Positions 1 through 9,144 of a stretch of DNA of 56,938 nt are shown piece after piece. Source of the stretch: Candidatus Atribacteria bacterium ADurb.Bin276 (GTDB lineage Bacteria; Atribacterota; Atribacteria; Atribacterales; Atribacteraceae); the NCBI GenBank assembly GCA_002069605.1, contig MWBQ01000218.1:1-56938 (forward strand), written 5' to 3'. Made by a program: the position numbers and the translations under genes. The notes under the pieces were generated by a model. That model worked only from the letters and a program-made list of their open reading frames with translations, had not been told where the DNA came from and did not search any database. How positions within the stretch are numbered: the first letter of the stretch is position 1; every line of letters starts with the position of its first letter.

Positions 1-209
1 TTATCCCCTCATTCTTACCTTATTCCACAATCGAATACTGGAAATCCCGGTTGTTCTAAAAAATGGATTCTTTTTTTTATAAATATTAAAAATTCTTCTT
101 CCAGCAAACTCTGGATAGGTATTATATTGGACTGATGTATATCCGTCAAATAATCCACCGTTCAAAAAAAGCCCGGTAATAGAGTCTCCAAAAAAGATAT
201 TACCAATCC
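1..209. other. Gene-poor edge downstream of fumarase beta
   Basis: No supported gene. The minus strand stays open for about 75 codons between stops near 231 and 1-3, but it has no ATG near its upstream end, no ribosome binding site and no recognisable motif. It could be the decayed 3' end of a gene or chance in AT-rich DNA. Confidence 0.4.
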
Positions 210-785
210 TTATTCTATAAGGTTGATTCTACGATGATGAATTTTTCCTGATTCAAAAAGATCCCCACCATAACAATCATAGGCAACTAATAATGGGAAG
301 TCCCGAACCCAAAGTCGAATTAAAGCTTGAGCTCCTAAATCTTCATATCCTAACAAATCGGAACGAACAACAAAACTGGATAAATAGGCCGCTGCTCCAC
401 CACAAGTAATAAAATACACTGAACTATATTTTTCAAAAAGTTTTTTTATCTCTGGGCTTCGTTCACCCTTACCGATAGTCGCCCTTAAACCCATTTGAAG
501 AAAATATTCCAAAAATTGGTCCATGCGGCTTGATGTCGTTGGCCCAACCGAACCAATAATTTTGCCTGGTGGTGCTGGACTCGGACCAGCATAGTAAAAA
601 GTTGAATTCATTAAAGGAAAAGGGACCTCTAATTCCGATTTGATATCAGCAATCATTCTACGATGTGTCGCATCACGAGCGCAATACACTTCTCCATTCA
701 ATAACACCTTATCACCACTATGTAAGATTAAAACATCATCAATAGTCAAAGGAGTTTTTAAAATATATTCATTAATAGGTTTCAT
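210..785 (-). CDS. Class I fumarate hydratase, beta subunit
   Basis: C-terminal half of the two-subunit, 4Fe-4S class I fumarase/tartrate dehydratase family, which interconverts malate and fumarate in the cytoplasm. The family signature GPTTSSRMD is present near residue 85, followed by the conserved GKG. I start at the ATG at 785 (MKPINEY): it lies 5 bases after the stop of the alpha subunit gene, whereas the longer open frame would run back into that gene. Length of about 191 residues is normal for the separate beta subunit. It is the third gene of an operon with malic enzyme and the alpha subunit. L-tartrate dehydratase beta is the main alternative, but the malic enzyme neighbour favours fumarase. 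Confidence 0.88.
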   Translation of the reverse strand: MKPINEYILKTPLTIDDVLILHSGDKVLLNGEVYCARDATHRRMIADIKSELEVPFPLMNSTFYYAGPSPAPPGKIIGSVGPTTSSRMDQFLEYFLQMGLRATIGKGERSPEIKKLFEKYSSVYFITCGGAAAYLSSFVVRSDLLGYEDLGAQALIRLWVRDFPLLVAYDCYGGDLFESGKIHHRRINLIE

Positions 786-790
786 TCTGA

Positions 791-1636
791 TCACCAAGAT
801 AACTTCTTTTGACGAAAAACATGACAGGAACAAACCATACCAACCGGAAGGCTGGCTATATGGGTTGGGTAACTCTCAATACGAACCTCTAAACAAGTCA
901 CCTTGCCTCCTACCCCTTGAGGACCTATCCCCAGTTGGTTAATTTCATTTTTCCACTGTTCTTCCCATTGACGGTACTCTTTACAATGATTAGGGGTCCC
1001 TAAGGGACGCCCGAGGGCACGGGAAGCAAGATACAAAGCATAAGCAGCGTTTCCTCCGATTCCAACACCAACAATTAGTGGTGGACAGGCTCGGCTGGCG
1101 TTTTTATCCAGCTCCTGCAAGATAAATTTTTTTATTTCATCAGGGGCGATTCCTGGGGTCATCATTTTTAAGGCACTAATATTATCGCACCCACCACCCT
1201 TAACTAGAAGATTGACCTGAAGCTCGTCACCATGAGTTTGTTGAATAAATACAATCCCAGGAGTATTATCCCCAGTGTTCTTTCCGATTAAGGGGTCCGT
1301 TAAAACTGACTTTCGGAAATAGCTTTTTTGATAGGCTCGACGTATAGCTTCATCCAAAGCCTCTTGGAAGGTTCCCCCCGTCAAGGCAACTTCAATACCC
1401 ATTGAAACTTCTGCCATAACCATGCCGGTATCCTGGCAAAGAGGGAGGCACTCTTCTTGAGCAATCACGTAGTTTTCCAATATCTCGGAAAGCATTTCAC
1501 GAGCGGCATCGCTTTTTTCCTTAGTTAGGGCTTCTATCATACAATTTTGTAATTTTTCTGAACATTTTGTATTCATCTCAACTAAAGAGCTTTCCAATCG
1601 TGAAATCAGATCCTCGAGCGAAATAAATTTCATCAT
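791..1636 (-). CDS. Class I fumarate hydratase, alpha subunit
   Basis: Catalytic iron-sulfur half of class I fumarase. Motifs visible are PLCQDTG (residues 65-71), TGDNTPG (121-127), CPPLIVGVGIGG (184-195) and a C-terminal CSCH (269-272). By family knowledge C67, C184 and C271 or C269 would hold the oxygen-sensitive 4Fe-4S cluster. An extra Cys replaces the usual Ser in KGGGCDN. The start codon overlaps the malic enzyme stop as ATGA, so translation is probably coupled. Length (281 residues) matches the family. Together with the beta subunit it would hydrate fumarate to malate, the substrate of the upstream gene. Confidence 0.92.
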   Translation of the reverse strand: MMKFISLEDLISRLESSLVEMNTKCSEKLQNCMIEALTKEKSDAAREMLSEILENYVIAQEECLPLCQDTGMVMAEVSMGIEVALTGGTFQEALDEAIRRAYQKSYFRKSVLTDPLIGKNTGDNTPGIVFIQQTHGDELQVNLLVKGGGCDNISALKMMTPGIAPDEIKKFILQELDKNASRACPPLIVGVGIGGNAAYALYLASRALGRPLGTPNHCKEYRQWEEQWKNEINQLGIGPQGVGGKVTCLEVRIESYPTHIASLPVGMVCSCHVFRQKKLSW

Positions 1637-2967
1637 TGCTTCTCCAGAGGAAGAGGAATATATCCAAATTTTACCAAATCTTTCACCATACCCTGGGCTC
1701 GTAGGATAACTCCTTCAACTTCTTTTCGCAGTTCTTCTAAATCTCTTTTTTTCCGAGCAAGATTTTGTTCAATAGCAACCTGAGCAACCGCTAAAGCCTC
1801 TTCAATGAATAATTGCCATTCTTCCATACTGGGAATTATGTAATCGGTATGAAGCCCTCTTTTCTGCGCAAATCGATAAATAGCTCGGGAAGCTGCTATA
1901 CACATATCATCATTAATACAGGCTGATTGAACCGAAAGAATACCCCGAAATAATCCTGGGAATCCCAACGAATTATTCACCTGATTTGGGAAATCCGATC
2001 GTCCAGTCGCAACAATTTTAGCACCGGCTTCTTTCGCCTCCCAGGGCCATATTTCCGGATTGGGATTGGCACAAGCAAATACAATAGCATCTTTATTCAT
2101 AGTTTGAATCCACTCAGGTTTAATTACACCCGGACCCGGTGTCGACAAGGCTATGAGCAAGTCTCGATTGGCAATTGCTTCAGCTTTTCCACCTTTTAAA
2201 TTATCGCCGTTGGTTATTTGGCACAATTCCCATTTCCAGGGATGATTTTCTTCTAAGTCCTTTCTTTCTCGATGAAGTGTTCCGCTTCGATCGCAGAGGA
2301 CGATGTTTTCAGCAAGAACTCCAGCTTTTATAAGCAAATGAGCTATCCGAATATTCGATGCACCCGCTCCTATCAATGCAACTCGAATTTTATCTAAGGA
2401 TTTTTGTACGACTTCAACTGCTCCCAATACCCCCGCTACCGTTACTAAGGCTGTTCCCTGTTGGTCATCATGCCAAACCGGTATATTCAAACTTTTTTGT
2501 AAAGTCTCTAAAACGGTAAAACATTCCGGTTGTGAAATATCCTCAAGATTAATCCCTCCAAAACTCGGTTCAAGGGATTGGACAATTTGGATTAGTTCTG
2601 TGGTGTTTTGAGTTTTCAAACAAAGAGGCCAAGAATCTACTCCACCCAAATAACGAAATAAAAGCGCTTTTCCTTCCATAACCGGCATTGCAGCTTCTGG
2701 TCCAATATTCCCCAAACCCAAAACTCTTGTTCCGTTTGAAACCACCGCCACCGTGTTCCATCGATTGGTAAACTCATAAGAAAGCATAGAATCACGAACT
2801 ATTGCCTTACAAACTTCGGCAACTCCTGGAGTATACCATATAGCAAAATCTTGGTATGACCTTACCGGGCATTTTAAATTCATTTCTATCTTTCCTTGGT
2901 AAAACTCATGAAGCTTCATCGCTTCTATTAACGGTTGATTCAATTCCTTCTCGGTTTTCTTTTGCAT
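1633..2967 (-). CDS. Malic enzyme (malate to pyruvate)
   Basis: NAD(P)-dependent oxidative decarboxylation of malate to pyruvate and CO2. The short bacterial malic enzyme form (444 residues) is seen: YTPGVAEVCKAI near residue 47, the substrate-binding WHDDQQGTA segment near 165 and the Rossmann motif GAGASN near 201. Cofactor preference cannot be read. An AAGGAG ribosome binding site sits 6 bases upstream of the ATG. First gene of a three-gene operon with both fumarase subunits (4-base overlap), so fumarate, malate and pyruvate are linked in one transcript. Confidence 0.93.
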   Translation of the reverse strand: MQKKTEKELNQPLIEAMKLHEFYQGKIEMNLKCPVRSYQDFAIWYTPGVAEVCKAIVRDSMLSYEFTNRWNTVAVVSNGTRVLGLGNIGPEAAMPVMEGKALLFRYLGGVDSWPLCLKTQNTTELIQIVQSLEPSFGGINLEDISQPECFTVLETLQKSLNIPVWHDDQQGTALVTVAGVLGAVEVVQKSLDKIRVALIGAGASNIRIAHLLIKAGVLAENIVLCDRSGTLHRERKDLEENHPWKWELCQITNGDNLKGGKAEAIANRDLLIALSTPGPGVIKPEWIQTMNKDAIVFACANPNPEIWPWEAKEAGAKIVATGRSDFPNQVNNSLGFPGLFRGILSVQSACINDDMCIAASRAIYRFAQKRGLHTDYIIPSMEEWQLFIEEALAVAQVAIEQNLARKKRDLEELRKEVEGVILRAQGMVKDLVKFGYIPLPLEKQ

Positions 2968-3380
2968 TATAAATCTCCTTAGGTAAAAAACTATTCTTTA
3001 AAGACGGTAATGAATAAAAAAACATCCTGAGCGGTGCTTTCCCGCATGAGGATCTCATCTGACGCTACAGGCGTCATCCTGAGGCTTCGTTTTTCGAAGC
3101 CGTGAGGATCTATCTGGTGACATTATAAGCATTAAACACCACTGATTTTTTAACGGTTTTCCCAAATTTTTAAACAACTCATTTGTAAATTTCATTGTCA
3201 TAATAATAGGCAGTGGTCAACACATTCGCAAGAGTTCTTCATCGATAAATTCTATCATCAATTTATATTTTTTATATTCTGTTATGAGTTTACCATTAAT
3301 TGAAGTAGGTTTTCATCCTCAGTGAAATCTGATAGTATTAAAAGAACTTTAAAAAAATTGGTATTAGGAGGCGGTATGGT
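2968..3380. repeat. Intergenic region with composite hairpin repeat
   Basis: 413-base gap between divergent genes. Positions 3024-3109 hold three consecutive hairpins: 3024-3053 (ATCCTGAGCGG pairing with CCGCATGAGGAT), 3061-3075 (GACGC loop GCGTC) and 3076-3109 (a stem through GGCTTCG and CGAAGCC). This style of ATCCTGAG...GAGGAT palindrome is typical of dispersed REP-like intergenic repeats. The rest is AT-rich; an AGGAG at 3366-3370 serves the next gene. Confidence 0.6.
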
Positions 3381-3818
3381 ATGCCAGAAGCAACTGAATA
3401 TCATCAGCAAGGATTTAATTGCTGTGAGTCAACATTAATGGGGTTGTGTGACCATTTAGGAAAAACTTGTCATTTCTTCCCTCGGTTGGCAACCGGTTTT
3501 GGGGGTGGCTTAGGCCACACCGGTGACGTTTGTGGAGCCATTACTGGTTCAATAATGGCTTTGGGCTTAGAATTTGGACGCGACCAGGCTCAGGATAAAA
3601 AAACCCGGGACGATCTCTATTTATTAGTAGAACATTTTATTAACGATGTAAAAAAAGAATTAGGAACCATAGATTGTATTGATTTAATTGGAGTTCCTAT
3701 GAATACTGTAGAAGGATTAAGTGAGTACCGAAAAAATAATATGCACTTAAAATGCCGAGAATTCATTAAAACAATATCCCAAATAGCCAAAGAATATCTC
3801 GACCAAATTCGTCATTAA
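3381..3818 (+). CDS. C_GCAxxG_C_C family redox-type protein
   Basis: A 145-residue protein with the family pattern of conserved cysteines: NCCES near residue 14, GDVCGAITG near 48, a Cys in TIDCIDLIG near 94 and another in HLKCREF near 115. The glycine-rich FGGGLGHTG precedes the CGA motif. Members are found in anaerobes, sometimes as selenoproteins; here all positions are Cys. Function is unproven, presumed redox or metal related. AGGAG lies 10 bases before this ATG; the ATG at 3376 is out of frame. The next gene starts 11 bases downstream. Confidence 0.8.
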   Translation: MPEATEYHQQGFNCCESTLMGLCDHLGKTCHFFPRLATGFGGGLGHTGDVCGAITGSIMALGLEFGRDQAQDKKTRDDLYLLVEHFINDVKKELGTIDCIDLIGVPMNTVEGLSEYRKNNMHLKCREFIKTISQIAKEYLDQIRH

Positions 3819-3829
3819 CCAGACCCTAT

Positions 3830-5037
3830 ATGGAAAAATATCCAGTATTCGTCTATTACCCCGCTGGAAATAAAAATAGCTTGAACGTACTAATAGGAGC
3901 GCTACAAAACCATCCCTTATGGAACCAGCTTCAGTTTTTTTTTGTTCAAAAGAGACTGACCTGTTGTCTGCTATCGCTCATCACCGATCTGGTTTAATAC
4001 TTATATCAGTTATGACCCCCGATTGTGAACAGGTTCGGTCTCTTCTAATGAAGTGTAAATCAATTAATCCACAAGTTATAATTTGTCTTGGTGGTCCTCA
4101 CATCTCGGCAACTCCAGAAACCTTTCAAGGTCTTGCTAATTGGTTGGTGAGGGGAGAAGCTGAAGACCTCATCCAAGAGATCATTTCATACGCTAAAAAT
4201 GATTTACCCGCTTTAGACTCGGTGATTCTAAAATCAAATCATCGGGTTCGTCTTGACCTCTATTCACCTTCCCCTATCAAACTGGGAAAATATGGCTTCA
4301 TCGAGATTACCCGTGGATGCCCCTATGGATGTTATTTCTGTCAGACAAGTTCGCTATTTGGAACCGATGTTCGACATCGCAGTCTTGAAGCTATATTTGA
4401 GTATTGCCGAGAAATGAAGAAAAAAAACTTGACAGATATCCGTTTTATCACACCGAATGCTTTAGCCTATGATTCAATTGATGGACGATCTTTAAATTTG
4501 AATTCTATTTTTTCACTCTTAGAAGGGATTAAAAAAATCATTGGCAAATCGGGTCGAATTTTTTTTGGATCCTTTCCATCTGAAATCCGTCCTGAGTTTA
4601 TTACTCTTGAATCAATTTCAATCTTAAAAAAATTTTCTGATAGTAAAACTTTGGTTTTTGGCGGACAAACTGGAAGTAATCGATTATTAAAAACCCTTCA
4701 TCGAGGTCATTCCCGAGAACAGGTTTTTTCGGCAGTAGACCTGGCCATTCAAAATGGCTTCCAGGTTGCCGTAGATTTTATTTTTGGCCTCCCGGGAGAA
4801 AATGAAGATGATGAAAAAGAAACCGCTCAATTCATGAAGAAGCTTATAATGCGAGGAGCAAAAATCCATGCTCATTCTTTTCTTCCTCTTCCTGGAACTC
4901 ATTTCCATGATGCGCAACCTGCAATCATATCGCCATTCTTACGACATTTTTTGGGGAAGATAGCCCGAGATGGTTTTCTCTTCGGACAGTGGCAAACCCA
5001 GGAAATACTTGCTCATACTATCAAAAAAGATTGCTAA
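3830..5037 (+). CDS. B12-binding-like/radical SAM protein, frameshifted at a T9 tract
   Basis: Radical SAM enzyme with a CxxxCxxC cluster motif (TRGCPYGCYFC) typical of archaeal and anaerobe B12-binding-domain/radical SAM proteins (TIGR04013-like). The open frame holding this motif begins at 3919, but the natural N-terminus (MEKYPVFVYYPAG...) is in another frame from the ATG at 3830. The two frames meet at nine T residues, 3935-3943; one extra T would join them into a protein of about 402 residues. This is either an indel, a sequencing error, or slippage on the tract. Substrate is unknown. A hairpin follows the stop. Confidence 0.75.
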
Positions 5038-5047
5038 CCAGAAAATC

Positions 5048-5090
5048 GTCCTCCTCCCGATAGCGGAACTTTTTTGTTCAGGAGGAGGAC
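5048..5090. terminator. Hairpin between convergent genes
   Basis: Perfect 10-base arms GTCCTCCTCC and GGAGGAGGAC enclose a 23-base loop that contains T6 and a small GAAC/GTTC inner stem. It lies exactly between the converging radical SAM and DUF951 genes. No clear T-run follows either arm, so it may be a weak terminator or an RNA-protecting hairpin. Confidence 0.55.
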
Positions 5091-5091
5091 A

Positions 5092-5322
5092 TTATTCAAC
5101 TTCAATAACAGCATCTATTGGCTTTAAAGTGTGACCTTCCCGGTTTATTTCCCGAATAGTTTTTTCCAGTTTCTGTCTGGGAATCATAACAAAATGACCA
5201 CATTTAATACATTTCATTCCAATATCAGTGCCAATGCGTATCACTTTCCATTGCCGACAACCGCAAGGATGACTCTTTTTGAGAGTTAAAATATCCTCAA
5301 CTTCAATTTTGATGATTCCCAT
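5092..5322 (-). CDS. DUF951 small zinc-ribbon-like protein
   Basis: A 76-residue protein with four cysteines at residues 20, 22, 38 and 41 (HPCGC and KCIKCGH), consistent with a zinc knuckle, followed by MIPRQKLEK, the typical DUF951 tail. DUF951 proteins are small, widely conserved in Firmicutes and related bacteria, possibly nucleic-acid binding; function is not established. It follows the nitroreductase gene by 8 bases with a GGAG ribosome binding site, so the two are probably co-transcribed. Confidence 0.82.
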   Translation of the reverse strand: MGIIKIEVEDILTLKKSHPCGCRQWKVIRIGTDIGMKCIKCGHFVMIPRQKLEKTIREINREGHTLKPIDAVIEVE

Positions 5323-5330
5323 TCTTCTCC

Positions 5331-5846
5331 TTATTCAGAAAAACTTTCCTGACAAATAATCCTTTCTACAGGCCTTCTTGAAGTCGGCGGAACAGTCTTT
5401 ACTGGATAACCGAGTGGCGTAATCGCTGCAACTCTGACTGAAGGTGGAATGTTACATATTTCCCGAATCTTATCTTCATCAAAATCTCCTATCCAACAGG
5501 TACCCAGTCCTTTATTCCAAGCCGATAATATTAAATGGGTCACGGCAATTGCTAAATCTACTGGCCAACTTTCCATATATTTTCCAATATACCCACCCCT
5601 ACCTACTGCGCAGGCAACTACAATGATAGGAGCTTCTCCAATAAATTCTTGACCAGAACAAGCTTGAGCTATTAAACGTTTCTTTTTATCATTTCGAATT
5701 AAAATAAATTTCCATGGTTGGAGATTGTTAGCCGAAGGTGCCAATTGTACGGCTTCAAAAACCTCGTTTAAATCTGGTTGAGGTATTTCATCAGAACGAT
5801 ATTTTCGGATACTTCTTCGATTCCTTATGATTTCCATAAGGTCCAT
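5331..5846 (-). CDS. Nitroreductase family flavoprotein
   Basis: FMN-dependent oxidoreductase of the nitroreductase fold. The N-terminal FMN phosphate-binding RNRRSIRKY (residues 8-16), PSANNLQPWKF (37-47) and GTCWIGDF near 114 are classic. At 171 residues it is a short single-domain member. Physiological substrate cannot be deduced; these enzymes reduce quinones, nitro compounds or enones with NAD(P)H. GGGAGG precedes the ATG. Likely co-transcribed with DUF951. Confidence 0.9.
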   Translation of the reverse strand: MDLMEIIRNRRSIRKYRSDEIPQPDLNEVFEAVQLAPSANNLQPWKFILIRNDKKKRLIAQACSGQEFIGEAPIIVVACAVGRGGYIGKYMESWPVDLAIAVTHLILSAWNKGLGTCWIGDFDEDKIREICNIPPSVRVAAITPLGYPVKTVPPTSRRPVERIICQESFSE

Positions 5847-5885
5847 AAAATCAAGCCTCCCTTATAGCTATTACACTTGTTTTGA

Positions 5886-8858
5886 TTACTTCAACATGCT
5901 GATGCGGGGTATTTTTATTTCTGTATAGGGCTTTAAATTATAAGGGCTATCAATGATATCAGAATTCGCTTCAAGGATTTTCTCCCATTTGGTTCCATCA
6001 CGATAGTATCTTCGTGCAATATTCCAAAGGTTATCCCAGGGAAGAATAACATAGGAAGTGTATTTTTTTGACTCATCTAATTGTGCAGAAAGTTCTTGGA
6101 TTTTTTTCTGGAGAAATTCAATTTGACTTAACTTATTTTCAACATCACTGGTTAAACTTTGTACTTCTTTTTCTACTCGCTCTTTTTCTTCCTCCAGTTT
6201 TTTAATATTTTCTGCTGACTGTTTTTCTTCCTTTAAGATAACCAATTCTTTATCTATTCGACTCAACTCTTCCTGCTTTGTCTTCAAATCCTCTTCAAGG
6301 TCAAACCTTTCATGACTTAATCTTTCAATTTCAACCCGCAAATCATCCTTTTCCTGATTCATGCTTTGCAGTGATTGTTGGGTTTCTTCTATATATTTTT
6401 GCCCATCCAGAGTTTCAAATAACAAATCAACCCTATCTTCGATGGTTTGTTTTTCCTGTTTTAAATCATTAATAGCTTCCTTAATGGTTTCTACTTCTGG
6501 GATACTTATTCCATACTCCTGAACTATAGAATCAATTTTTTCTTCTACTGCTGATATTTTTCCTTCAATAGCATCGACCCGGGCAAATATTTCTTTTTTA
6601 TTTACTTCTTGGTTAAACTGCTCAAGAGTTCCAACCCGGTTTAAAACTTGATTCATTGAATTATTGAAAGTATCCAGAGAGGTTTTTAATTTTTCATCAT
6701 CAATTTTCTTGGATATATCATTCTGGATCTTCTGATATTCATCTTTCACTTCTGCAACAAACTGCTTTACATCAGCAGTATTTTTTTCCAAAAGAGTATT
6801 CATTTCATCCCACTTATTTCCCCAGTCCTTAGTAGCCGACTCCAATGATTGAAGCTGTGCGTCAGTTTTAACCAATCGATCCTCTAATTCATCTTTTAAG
6901 TTCTGAAGGGATTGGATCTTTCCCTCAATAATAACCATAGCCTCATCGCCTGACGACTGTTGGCTTCGAATATTTTCTAAGTTTTCTTGTAATAATGCAA
7001 TATTTTTTTCATTCCCCTCAATTTCAGCAAGAAGCATGGCTTTTTCATTTTGAATTAAATCAATTTTTTGTTTTAACGATTCTTCATTCGCTACTAACTC
7101 ACTTATTTTTGATTTCATTTCTTCTAATGATTCAATATTTGGGAGAGTGATTCCAATCGCTTCAACTTGATCTTGGAGCTCCAGTAAAGTTTTTTCCTGA
7201 CCAACAGAAATCTCATTTTTAATTTGGTCAAATTGTTCATTGATTTTTTCTGATAAGCTAACCATTTGACTTTTGGTTGTTTCTAAGGATTGATTAAATC
7301 CATTGACTAAAATTTCTAATTGATCAGAACGAGATGTAATAGTCTTTTGGGTCTCCTCCATTTGATTTAGATTGGATTCCAAAACATTCGTTTTGGAATC
7401 CAAATTGGTTAACTGAGAATTAATCAATGAACTGAGGTTGGTCAGTTCTTCAACATAAGATTGCTGAGAGGTTTCTATTCCCTGGAGTGAACTGGAAAAA
7501 CTTTTAATTTGTTCACGAATCAATTGTACTTCACTTTCCACCGTCGTCTTCATGGCGTCCATTTCACTTCGCAGGTCCTCAACGGTTTTAACAGAATCAT
7601 CTAATTGCATTTCTAATTGTTTTTTCCAAATTTCAAAATTATTTTGAGAAACAAATTGACTGGTTGTCTCAGTTAAAGTATTTTTGATAGTATCTAAGTT
7701 AGCATTGAGGGTTTCATATTTAGGAAGAACTGAAGAAAGTTCAATGAATTGAGTAGATTGATTCTTAAGATTGGTCAGTTCTTCAACATAAGATTGCTGA
7801 GAGGTTTCTATTCCCTGGAGTGAGCTGGAAAAACTTTTAATTTGTTCACGAATCAATTGTACTTCACTTTCCACCGTCGTCTTCATGGCGTCCATCTTTT
7901 CTTCAATATCTTTCACTAAATTATCAAAATTAACTACCTTAGTTTCTAATTCCTGAACCCGAAGGAACTTATTATCCAGAGACGTAATATTCTGTGCAAG
8001 TTGTGCAAACGATTCTTTCATCTGATCTATTTCAGCAATCCGGGTTTGGATAAAGTTCTGCTGGGTATTAAATTCGTCTTGAAGGGCGGTTAAAACCGTC
8101 TGGTTCTCATTTCTTAATTTCCCCAGTTCTTCTTTCCAATTATTTTGGAAAGATACAAGTTCTTGTTTTTGTTTTTCGACATTTTCTTGGAAAGAATCCA
8201 GTTTATCAATAAAAGCAAGTCTTTCGGATTCATTCTTTTGCCAGCTTGATTTAAATTCTATTTTTAAAGATTCTATCTGATCTTGTAAGTTGTTTTTCTG
8301 AGTTTCAATTATTTCTGCGGTGTCAACAAATCTTTGATCAACATTTAAAGAGAGAAGCTGGTCTTTTATGGCTGGAATCTCGGTACTTATGATTTCCAGT
8401 TGACTTAATTTTGTAGTTAGTTCAGAGAGTTGGGTGTCTTTATTTCCGCTTAGATGTCGTAATTCAATAAAAGCCTTTTCTAACCCTTCGATCCGGCTGA
8501 CAGAATCATTTATGGTTTGATCAAGCATATTTATCTGGGTACCAAAACTCTCGAAGTTTTTTAATTTTTGAGTCAGTTGTTCACTTTGTTCACTAATTTT
8601 ATTTAATCTATCTCCAACATCTGCTATACTTTTTTCATAAGAGGAGAAATCTGGTAAAGCAGAAATTTTCTCGGTGACTTCGGAAAGTGAAGTACTTTGA
8701 TTTTTTATGCTCTCCTCTAATACCTTTATTTTTTCTGTTGTTCCAGTAAGTAAACCTTTAACTGGGAATAAAAGTGAAAACATCACTAAAGACAGAATAA
8801 TCGCAATAATAGCCAATACAAGTGATGGCCAACTTTTCAAAAAATCACCCCCAACCAA
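5886..8858 (-). CDS. Membrane-anchored giant coiled-coil protein with C-terminal LysM
   Basis: A 990-residue protein: an N-terminal transmembrane helix (about residues 11-33), then about 890 residues of nearly unbroken heptad-rich, Glu/Gln/Lys/Ser-rich sequence, and a LysM-like module in the last 55 residues (SYVILPWDNLWNIARRYY, then KWEKILEAN and LKPYTEIKIP). The topology suggests an inner-membrane anchor with a long periplasmic rod that ends at peptidoglycan. A 42-residue segment is duplicated with 1 base change in 125. It lies downstream of two other single-pass membrane proteins in the same direction. Role is not known; a structural tether is inferred. Confidence 0.85.
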   Translation of the reverse strand: MVGGDFLKSWPSLVLAIIAIILSLVMFSLLFPVKGLLTGTTEKIKVLEESIKNQSTSLSEVTEKISALPDFSSYEKSIADVGDRLNKISEQSEQLTQKLKNFESFGTQINMLDQTINDSVSRIEGLEKAFIELRHLSGNKDTQLSELTTKLSQLEIISTEIPAIKDQLLSLNVDQRFVDTAEIIETQKNNLQDQIESLKIEFKSSWQKNESERLAFIDKLDSFQENVEKQKQELVSFQNNWKEELGKLRNENQTVLTALQDEFNTQQNFIQTRIAEIDQMKESFAQLAQNITSLDNKFLRVQELETKVVNFDNLVKDIEEKMDAMKTTVESEVQLIREQIKSFSSSLQGIETSQQSYVEELTNLKNQSTQFIELSSVLPKYETLNANLDTIKNTLTETTSQFVSQNNFEIWKKQLEMQLDDSVKTVEDLRSEMDAMKTTVESEVQLIREQIKSFSSSLQGIETSQQSYVEELTNLSSLINSQLTNLDSKTNVLESNLNQMEETQKTITSRSDQLEILVNGFNQSLETTKSQMVSLSEKINEQFDQIKNEISVGQEKTLLELQDQVEAIGITLPNIESLEEMKSKISELVANEESLKQKIDLIQNEKAMLLAEIEGNEKNIALLQENLENIRSQQSSGDEAMVIIEGKIQSLQNLKDELEDRLVKTDAQLQSLESATKDWGNKWDEMNTLLEKNTADVKQFVAEVKDEYQKIQNDISKKIDDEKLKTSLDTFNNSMNQVLNRVGTLEQFNQEVNKKEIFARVDAIEGKISAVEEKIDSIVQEYGISIPEVETIKEAINDLKQEKQTIEDRVDLLFETLDGQKYIEETQQSLQSMNQEKDDLRVEIERLSHERFDLEEDLKTKQEELSRIDKELVILKEEKQSAENIKKLEEEKERVEKEVQSLTSDVENKLSQIEFLQKKIQELSAQLDESKKYTSYVILPWDNLWNIARRYYRDGTKWEKILEANSDIIDSPYNLKPYTEIKIPRISMLK
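7438..7562 (-). repeat. Direct repeat copy 1 in coiled-coil gene
   Basis: 125 bases almost identical to 7771-7895 (one A/G difference seen), offset 333 bases or 111 codons, so the reading frame is kept. It encodes the segment from DAMKTTVESEV to QQSYVEELTNL. Recent in-frame duplication of part of the rod. Confidence 0.93.
7771..7895 (-). repeat. Direct repeat copy 2 in coiled-coil gene
   Basis: Second copy of the 125-base in-frame repeat; this is the N-terminal copy in the protein. Sequence outside the repeat between the copies differs, so the duplicated unit is not simply tandem. Confidence 0.93.
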
Positions 8859-8899
8859 ATCTTATCTGTGATTTCTTACCGTATCACAAGTAGAATAAT

Positions 8900-9109
8900 T
8901 TATTTTGGTAATAATAATATACTCTTCACTCTCTCGAAAACTTGATAATCGTCTACCGAAGAAGGATAGAAATATATCCCCAATAAAAGGACCACCAAAA
9001 AAAGGAAAAATATGGTTATAACGAGTACCCAATTCCGGTCGCAAACTCTTTTTTGACCGAGGTCAACATTTTGAATCCAAGTTGGTAACGCTTTTTTCCT
9101 TTTAAACAT
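8900..9109 (-). CDS. Small single-pass membrane protein, unknown
   Basis: About 69 residues starting at MFKRKK: a basic N-terminus, a hydrophobic helix (VLVITIFFLFLVVLLLGIYF) and a short polar tail. The ATG at 9109 has GGAAAG about 7 bases upstream; a longer frame to 9139 lacks a ribosome binding site. It fits in the 290-base gap between two membrane-protein genes of the same direction, which supports it. Not recognised; could be a small partner of its neighbours. Confidence 0.55.
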   Translation of the reverse strand: MFKRKKALPTWIQNVDLGQKRVCDRNWVLVITIFFLFLVVLLLGIYFYPSSVDDYQVFERVKSILLLPK

Positions 9110-9144
9110 GCTCTGTCTTTCCAAAAACATCAATAGCATTTTGG

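Noticed and set aside
1-231. A 75-codon open frame on the minus strand
   Set aside because: No ATG near the upstream end, no ribosome binding site and no known motif; too weak to call a gene.
3381-3818. Selenocysteine in the C_GCAxxG_C_C protein
   Set aside because: No in-frame TGA occurs and all key positions are Cys codons.
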